From positions 9,046,501 through 9,110,500 of the forward strand of contig NC_051094.1 of NCBI RefSeq assembly GCF_901709675.1: DNA of 64,000 bases, written 5' to 3'. Positions 56,941-64,000 of the stretch are shown here, piece by piece (within the stretch, counting starts at the first letter, position 1; the number at the start of each line of letters is the position of its first letter). The notes under the pieces were generated by a model that was not told where the DNA came from, ran no database searches, and was given only the letters and a program-made list of their open reading frames with translations. This stretch comes from Syngnathus acus (Eukaryota; Chordata; Actinopteri; Syngnathiformes; Syngnathidae). The position numbers and the translations under genes were made by a program.

Positions 56941-58307
56941 TTAGGTAGGTCTTTTGTAGATGATCTCCTTGTTGTTTTCTTTTAGGGCAGCATATCTGGC
57001 CACAGTGAAAAGGTAGTCACTTAGCCTGTGTGGAAAATGTTGACAATCAGATTTAGGTTCTAAATATAACATAATGATAGCATGATGTTAACTACAGTTC
57101 CATAATTACCTGTTTAAAAACCTGGCAATATCTGGATCAGCCTCCCCCGAGCGGACAATTGGAGCAATGCTGTCAAAGTAAGGGTCAGGGTTTTGTTCAC
57201 ACTGGTGATGAGGGTGTGTGTGTGCATCAACTGACCTGCGCTCAGCTCTGCGACAGACAGTTCGAGCTATATGCAAAGATGCGCTGCTCTTTCCTCCAGA
57301 CTGTTATGTAAAAGTGTCAAATAAAAAAAACAACGTAAGCACACTGACATTATTGAAGATGTCTAATTAGACTTACAGGTAAAATGAAGTTAGTCAGCGG
57401 AGGGAGTTCCTCTGTGAATGTATCAATCCAACCTTCCAAATCTGTTATTGGAGTTCCAGTAAATTTTGTCCGAGCTTACATACAGAAAATATAGTTAGAA
57501 CAGAATGCATTTACTAAGTTAAAACATAACCAGTAAAAACAGCTGTATATACTTAAATGACTTTCTCTTGCTGATGACTGAGGAGTGGCGATATTGGAGC
57601 CAACATCTTGCAAAACACACTGTATCTGGAAAAAACAAACAAAAGTCATAAATCCAATGCCCCATCAAAGAAGTGATATCAGGTCAATCTAACCTTATCC
57701 AGCTGATGTGTGAACGTATGGCCTTTCTCAAGACAAAATTCTCTGGCTAATCTGCAACATTTAATATAATGTGATCAATGTTAGACAAAAAGGCAGTAGG
57801 TATACAATGTCACGTTTCTTACCCTATAGCTGATGACAATTCATCTGTGTTTCCTAAAGCTTCAAAAATACGATCTTCCTTTGGTCTTCTTTCTCCAGTA
57901 AAAGTGCTTGAGAAGCCTTGGAGGAATAACCAAAACAAGTCAGCATGTACATCAATGTAGAATTCATTTACTCAAGTTGCAATAAAAACAACCTTTGTCG
58001 CCCGTTTTGGTGTAGATTTTGGGAACTTTATTGTCTCCATCGGTTGTGTAACTGTGAAAATAATAGATGACAAGAGTCAAAATGATCAAAAACTCAATTA
58101 AGGGATATTATTGATATACATTAAATGCATCAGTCTGTCGACAGCGACATTTACGAAAACTATCGTGAAGACATCTGAGGGGCTATGCATATCAGAATAA
58201 ACTTTCTACAACCTTCTCCAAATGAACGATGTCTGTCGCCCGCTAATTTGTCTAATATTTCTAAAAAAATTGCACAAAATGAAAGGTTTACAAACAAAGG
58301 TAGCCAT
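56941..58307 (-). CDS. mmab: Cob(I)yrinic acid a,c-diamide adenosyltransferase, mitochondrial, 9 coding exons, 228 aa
   Basis: Makes adenosylcobalamin from cob(I)alamin and ATP in mitochondria for methylmalonyl-CoA mutase. Coding exons in transcript order: 58307-58213, 58051-57993, 57916-57823, 57751-57694, 57625-57553, 57474-57377, 57300-57236, 57169-57110, 57025-56941. The N-terminus [20 protein letters not shown] has several Arg/Lys and no acidic residue, as expected for a mitochondrial presequence. Then come [61 protein letters not shown] and TVCRRAER, all PduO-type ATP:cobalamin adenosyltransferase motifs including the ATP-binding N-terminal segment. It is convergent with the ALDH3-like gene and divergent from MVK. 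Human MMAB has 250 residues; the difference lies in the presequence and tail. Confidence 0.95.
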
Positions 58308-58746
58308 GTTTGTTAAAGTTGGACAAATATGTCCTCTCGCAGTTTCCGTAGTTCTTAATGGGCGTTTCCTTTGTAATCGCACGATTGGATAACTCACCAG
58401 ATGATCGGCGAAAACACGGATGGTGATTGGTTAAAAAGACAACGAAAAAAAAGGAGTGATATGAGCTGATTGGTTATTATTGGTCGAACATGTCCTGAGC
58501 TGTCATCCGTTTTGTCAACTGTGTGGAGCGAGATGTTAGCAGGCAACGTTATTCCCCATCACTGAGGCCCGACATGTGTAATGGCACTTGCATTTTACTG
58601 TATTTTAAGGTTCTTAAATCTTCATTGATCCTCCACGAAAGCATTGGAGCTAGAGTTGCTGACGACTGTTTTCTCTCAAAGTAGGGTTAGGGTTAGCTCT
58701 ATGTAGCAACTTGCTTTTACGGGCTACTTTTTATTCTTGTGAAAAG
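58308..58746. promoter_or_regulatory. Shared divergent MMAB/MVK promoter with four inverted CCAAT boxes
   Basis: Only 439 bp separate the two start codons. Four ATTGG (CCAAT on the minus strand) pentamers lie at 58384-58388, 58426-58430, 58469-58473 and 58479-58483, within 100 bp. They are typical NF-Y sites. In human, MMAB and MVK share a bidirectional promoter controlled by SREBP-2, which usually works with NF-Y. I did not find a clean SRE. Confidence 0.65.
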
Positions 58747-61700
58747 ATGCACACCAGAGAATGCATCGTATCTGCTCCGGGAAAAGCAATTCTTCATGGA
58801 GAACATGCAGTTGTACACGGAAAGGTAATTTGTCAATGAAGCAAGGTACTGACACTTTTGCTTGTTAACACTTTTTGCTGATGCATTCCAGGTCGCACTT
58901 GCTGTGAGTTTGAATCTGAGAACATACTTGAAGTTGAAAGCCACTAACCGTGGTAAAGTGTGCATCAACCTCCCAAACATTGACACCTTCCTCTGTTGGG
59001 ATGCTTCTGAGTTGAAGGCTCTTCTGCCACTGTCACGTGGTAAGGAATTGCTACCAAGTCCAAAAATAAATAGCTGGCATTTTTACGTTTGCATCCCATA
59101 ACCTTACGAGAAATAAGTGAAACAAACTCATGCAACATTAAATATTAACTTGCAGTCCTTCCCTATTGACAATCTTGTGGTAAACACACCCAATCATATT
59201 GGACATGCATGCTGTAATATTGTGTGCATTGTTGTTGTTTTTACTTTTAACAGGCAAGCAGGAGGAAGTAAAGCGACTAGATCCTGAGCTTGTCAAGAGA
59301 CTGCGTGACTTTGTCGGTGTAGCAAATGGAAACTTGGATACAAGCAACATGGCCACCTTGGCGTTTCTCTACATCTACCTCTCGTTGTTTGGATCAGGGT
59401 ACGATTCCGAATTGAGTCTTTAATGTGAAGCTGGGCCTGACATTTCTACACTCAGGATTTACACAGGCGACTGTGTTACCGCTCTAATCCTTACTCTGGA
59501 ATATCGGCTGGTTTCCTTGGTTCCCTGCTTTCTTGTTATTGCTTTTCATGTAGAACCTGAAAAATGGTGGGAAATGTGGTCTTTTACAGGCTGTGTAAAA
59601 CAGCCAGTGAGAGAACTGAAATTAGTTCTTGTGTTTGCTGTAACTCAAAGCTGTAAACAAGGATGATGCAAGTGGAGGTCGACCAGATAACAAGTGCAGT
59701 TTCCTGGAGGATGCCTTATTTCTTTTTCAACTTTTACAGCCTTTTAAAAATGTCTGTCTGCCAACGTGATCAAAATGTAGACGGCAAAGCAGGATGATCC
59801 GTAAAGATAGGGATGGGTTTTTTGGCGTTTCGGGTCATCGGGAGCTTTAAATGCCGTTGACACATTGCTGGCATGTTTGCCAGAAGTGATGGCTTCCAAA
59901 AGAATGACCTTGTTTGAAAGTATAGCATGAAGCCATGAGACCATCAACAAGCCAGGGGGGTCGGGTTCTCTTTCAGACAAAAGTTGTCCAATTTCCATTC
60001 TGGTACCACACATGGATGTCAAGCAAAATAAGTCTCTGTGACATGCCATTGTAAAAGTAGTAAAGGTTTATTCACACATTCGACTTTCTTTCCTTTCGCA
60101 TTTAGTGAGCTGCCAAGCCTTACAATATCCGTGTGGTCAGAGCTGCCGACCGGAGCAGGATTGGGTTCGAGCGCAGCCTATTCAGTGTGTTTAGCCGCAG
60201 CTCTGCTTTGTGCAAGTGGAGCCATTCCCGCTCCTCTCAAAGAGTTGGAACACACCGCCAGGTAATGACAATATAATTATGAGAATAAAATCATAGCAGT
60301 CTACTCCATGGCACGTTTGGGTTGGATCCTCAAACATTTTCTGTAATACATTTTTTTTTAATGAATAAATATTCACAACAATTTATTCATCCTGGCAGAT
60401 TATCATGGAAATAATGAGAATCATTTTTGCAGATGGTGTCAGGAGGACCTGGAGTTGATCAACAGCTGGGCCTTCCAAGGAGAAATGATCATCCATGGTA
60501 ATCCTTCTGGAGTTGACAACGCTGTAGGGAGTTGGGGTGAGGCCCGGCATATGGTACAGTGCTAATTGTGCGACACCTTTGTGCCTCCACGGACACTTGT
60601 TTCATGGAATCACTGGAGTATTACGTGCGGCAGCAGTGTTCATTATCATCAGATGATTATCTCTTCAATGACTGATTTGTTTCTGTGCAGGAGGCATGCT
60701 GAGGTTCTTGGCCGGGAGGATAATACCACTGAGCAGGTAGTGGCACTGATTAAACTCCGCAGAGTGGGTTCATACAAATCACAGCGCATATTTTTCCTCC
60801 AAAAATGAATGTCGATGGGAATAAATTGTCTTCTCAGCAGGGCAGATGAACAAATTTAGCTCAACCCTCTTTTTGTGTCTTCCAGGGTGCCATTATTAAG
60901 AATCCTCCTAACGAACACTAAAGTGCCACGTAGCACCAAGGTGCTTGTTGCCAGGGTGAAGGACAAAATTAACAAGGTACTAAATGTTTTCTCCTCCCCA
61001 GTGCGCTACCTGCTGATATTATGATTAATATCCTAGGCATTTCCTTTGTATGCCACCTGCTACAGAGTCTGCTATTGAGTGCTGTCATAAAATATTGAAA
61101 TTAAACTCTTAGCCATTACCTCTGTGTGCTGTTGCCTTGGCGACACCAGCAGGTGTGCACACATTAGCCTGCTTGTTGTTGTGATCAGGCGAGCGCAGTT
61201 CAGTTTTATTGATCTATTTTCTCATTTCATTGTCTTGTTTAAAAATAGGTCTGGGATTAATTGAAGTGAATGTTAATAATTTTTTATCACCCTAATTCCC
61301 ATAGTTTCCCACCATTTTGACCTCTGTGCTCGACTCGGTCGATGCCATTTCCTGCACTTGTGAGAAAGTCCTCCTAGAGATGACCAACGAGCCCATCACA
61401 GGAGAGCACTACAATATTTTAGAGGTATGACCCCCCCGCGCCCCAAGCATCTCATCTCCATCACTACCAGAAGTGTCAGCGTTTGTTTTTGTCATTACAC
61501 TTCTAGGAGCTGATTGATATCAACCAGCATCATTTGAACGTAATGGGCGTTGGACATCCTGCCCTGGATACCGTGTGTCGGGTCACGCTCGCCAGGGGTC
61601 TGCACAGCAAGCTAACAGGTGCAGGGGGCGGAGGCTGTGCCATTACTCTTCTGAGACCAGGTAGGTCCTTTTCTAGAAAATTCCCTTTGATTTATATAGT

Positions 61701-62407
61701 CTTGAAAAAAATGTACAGTGATCCCCCGCAATGGTACAGTTCATTCACCGCACTGTATTGCATTTTTTAAAGGATCATTTTTCATGGTGTTTTACAGTTA
61801 CTGTAATTTCTTGGAGCGTGGAAAAGAGTGTCACAGTCACAGCCGATTCCCCTTTCAGTCATTTATTTGATGTCAGAACAAAATAAAACGCAAACACAAT
61901 TGATTCATGCCGGAGCTGCTGTTAGCCACAGCTCACACCCAGACACTCACAGACTTGTCAACGTCACATTCCCCCACCAAGCCCTGCATCTTATCGTCAC
62001 ATGCATGTACATGTTTACATTTTCTTTTGTTCAAATATTTACATTGTGTGCAAAAAGTGTGTTTTTGTATGTTTAAGTGTGTTTGAATTGTGTGTGAGGG
62101 TGGGAAATATATTTATATATCTATATATTTAGAGAAATATATATAGATGTATTTTTTAAATAGACTCTCTGGACTATACTTTTTACAATGTTTGCAAATC
62201 ATTTTTATGTCTCCTTTCTCAGTATCTACAATCATGAATTGCCTTTTATTTGTAGAAACAGATTCCGCGGTAGTCCAGACTACGATTCGGGACTTGAAAG
62301 ACTGCGACTTTGACTGCTGGGAAACGAGTATTGGCGGGCCTGGTGTCCAAGTGCATTCCCCCCTCTCTGTAAAGGAGGATATTCTAGGAATATTAAACCG
62401 TTATTGA
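58747..62407 (+). CDS. mvk: Mevalonate kinase, 10 coding exons, 397 aa
   Basis: Phosphorylates mevalonate to 5-phosphomevalonate in isoprenoid and cholesterol synthesis; GHMP kinase family. Exons: 58747-58824, 58892-59039, 59254-59398, 60106-60261, 60433-60536, 60691-60736, 60886-60976, 61305-61424, 61507-61660, 62256-62407. [17 protein letters not shown] near the start gives Lys13. The GHMP ATP loop is [15 protein letters not shown] in exon 4. [10 protein letters not shown] in exon 5 places the catalytic base at Asp204, the same number as in human. [16 protein letters not shown] in exon 9 is the third GHMP motif. The protein ends NRY before TGA. Human MVK has 396 residues. It is paired head-to-head with MMAB. 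Confidence 0.97.
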
Positions 62408-62551
62408 GACATGGCCATGGATGTGCGAGTGAATACATTTGATATTCAGGTTTGCTCCAGTGAACCAAGGGACATTTTCGACCCGAGCAAAAAATGGAGT
62501 ACATTGAATCATGCATCTTGTTGACTGATAATTGTATGTAATACACGTTTT

Positions 62552-62563
62552 CCGCTAGATGGC
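62552..62563 (+). promoter_or_regulatory. CTCF-like core motif
   Basis: CCGCTAGATGGC fits CCASYAGRKGGC except for G at the third base. It lies in the MVK 3' UTR. Sequence match only. Confidence 0.25.
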
Positions 62564-62927
62564 GATAGAGTTCCATAAATTCTCCTTATTGGAGAGTCTG
62601 TTTCTAAATGTTTGCTCAAGTGCAGCGCTGCACTCTTGATTGTACACTACCAAAATGATCATGACTGAGTCAAGTCAAGTTTTTAGCTTCACCCTTGACT
62701 TCTTTTAAAGCTTGGTGTGTTCTGAACATTGTATACTCTGTCTTCGGAACATCTCTCAACCTCGAAAACCTTGCTTATTATAACTGCAAAGGCTGCACAT
62801 ACAGATGATGGATCTGTTTGGAATATTCCTGGTTTGGAAAAAGGTCATCCTGGGATTTACAAGTTTTTGAATTTCCTTCTTCCTCCCCCCTTATATGTCA
62901 TGAAGATTAAGTTCTGCGGTGTATGTG

Positions 62928-62933
62928 AATAAA
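62928..62933 (+). terminator. Poly(A) signal, probably MVK
   Basis: AATAAA 521 bp past the MVK stop codon, followed by T/C-rich sequence that could serve as the downstream element. Confidence 0.55.
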
Positions 62934-64000
62934 CGACATTTGTCACCCTCCCTTTCTTCTTGCCTGCCGCCCCCTCTGTCCCCTTGGATTGTGTCATCTT
63001 TATGTTCAGTGAACATCACCGCCCCCAATCTTGCACACACCCCCTTGGCAGTACACTGCACAGTTGCCCCTAACCCCTGCTGGAATTTAATTACCACTGT
63101 GCTTTTCAATTGAACCGGCATCGACAAGAGGGAGGGGGGGCAAGGGCGAGACAACAGAGCCGGTTTCATTTGAAGCGCCTCTCTCCGCTCTTTCATTCTC
63201 ACTCTTTTTTTTTTCTTCCTGTGAGCCACAGATGTTTTTTTTTTTCCCCAATGTCAATGCCTGCTTCTTTCTGAATAGAATCTGAGGAGGCTGTAAGATT
63301 ATTTCAGATAACATAGGAAGTGGTGCAAAGGGGTCAAGGATGCTTATGTCCGAGTTGGAGGGATTTGATTTAAAAAACGGTGCTGTCCCAGAAGTGTGAT
63401 ACCGCAGAGAAATGCAGGCTAGCCAATGTTAAATGCAGTTTTGCAGTTTCAGAAATTGAGGATGTTGAATTCATTTGATCTAAGATGAAGATTAAAATGT
63501 GAATGTGCTGAGTGGTCATGCTCACCAGGGACGTTCTCCCTCTGGACCCCCAGTGGGTGGCTGGAGAGCTTGTCAGGAGCCATTAAGTTTGAATACACAA
63601 CCCGAGCTGAGTGACAACATGGCATGTCGCTGATGGCGGCTGCTTTTACGAACAGGGGTTTTAGTGACTTCCTACAGAGAGTGTTTACATGTGCGACTCT
63701 GCACTCACAGGCCTCACTATATATATATATATTGTCAGCTTGTATTATCCAAGACAACAGTTTAATGTTACACATTTACAGTAGCTGTGCCAGAGTGGGA
63801 CGGAGAAATTTGCTCAGCAGGGCTCGATTTTACCCAGACAAGAAACATCAACGTCATGATCTTGGGAATGATCTTCCCGGGGGTGTTTACCCTTTCATTG
63901 AGCAGGGTGGGAGGTTTTAGTGCACTGCCAAGGAACTGAGTGCATTGAGTTGAAATTGTAAGTTATGGATATTCCTTCTTGCTCTAAGAATCATATATTT

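Larger units (their letters stand above)
62408..64000. other. MVK 3' UTR and downstream intergenic sequence
   Basis: No coding exon recognised. The MVK 3' UTR likely ends after AATAAA at 62928-62933. Beyond that are pyrimidine-rich tracts and a (TA)n run near 63717-63732. In human the next gene is FAM222A, but nothing of it is visible here. Confidence 0.55.

Noticed and set aside
58206-58397. Longer MMAB frame starting at 58397
   Set aside because: The downstream ATG at 58307 gives a typical presequence beginning MATF, like human MAVC; the extra 30 codons overlap the promoter CCAAT box at 58384.
58683-58697. Telomere-like GGTTAGGGTTAG just before MVK
   Set aside because: Only about two and a half units; too short to call an interstitial telomeric repeat.
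62891-63229. 112-codon minus-strand frame downstream of MVK
   Set aside because: Low-complexity Lys/Arg/Glu composition from a pyrimidine-rich tract; no similarity seen.

Overview
This is a gene-dense stretch of vertebrate nuclear DNA, almost certainly from a teleost fish. Genes are split into many short exons with compact GT-AG introns, some under 100 bp. Microsatellites and fish-type interspersed repeats are present. The gene order matches the human 12q24.11 block ACACB-FOXN4-MYO1H-KCTD10-UBE3B-MMAB-MVK. I built exon models by reading splice sites and frames against my memory of the vertebrate proteins; no search was run. All seven models span a start and a stop, keep the frame through every junction, and are close to human lengths where I know them.

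Layout, left to right. 24-640 (-): first four coding exons of POLE, running off the left edge. 2720-18617 (+): ACACB (acetyl-CoA carboxylase 2), 52 coding exons, 2398 aa. 19925-24398 (-): FOXN4, 9 coding exons, 511 aa, tail-to-tail with ACACB. 24399-32266: about 7.9 kb without genes, holding transposon remnants. 32267-38841 (+): MYO1H, 30 coding exons, 1024 aa. 40225-42584 (-): KCTD10, 313 aa, with its ATG alone at the end of exon 1. 43418-50279 (+): UBE3B, 26 coding exons, 1067 aa, divergent from KCTD10. 52784-56648 (+): an aldehyde dehydrogenase class 3-like gene. 56941-58307 (-): MMAB, 228 aa. 58747-62407 (+): MVK, 397 aa, divergent from MMAB. 62408-64000: no gene seen.

How the genes work together. 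They are mostly unrelated in function. Metabolic ones are ACACB (malonyl-CoA and control of fat oxidation), MMAB (adenosylcobalamin) and MVK (isoprenoids and sterols). MMAB and MVK share a 439-bp promoter with four inverted CCAAT boxes. KCTD10 and UBE3B, both ubiquitin-ligase genes, also share a divergent promoter, which carries a perfect CRE.

The most unusual item is the ALDH3-like gene between UBE3B and MMAB. Its frame, splice sites and length are intact, but the catalytic Cys, the general-base Glu, the oxyanion Asn and the cofactor-site Lys are all replaced at exactly conserved spacing. It ends in a CaaX-type prenylation motif, so it looks like a membrane-anchored pseudoenzyme. Two GC-AG introns in ACACB, a hAT-type MITE with an 8-bp target duplication, and CTCF-like motifs, two of them inside dispersed repeats, are secondary points of interest.
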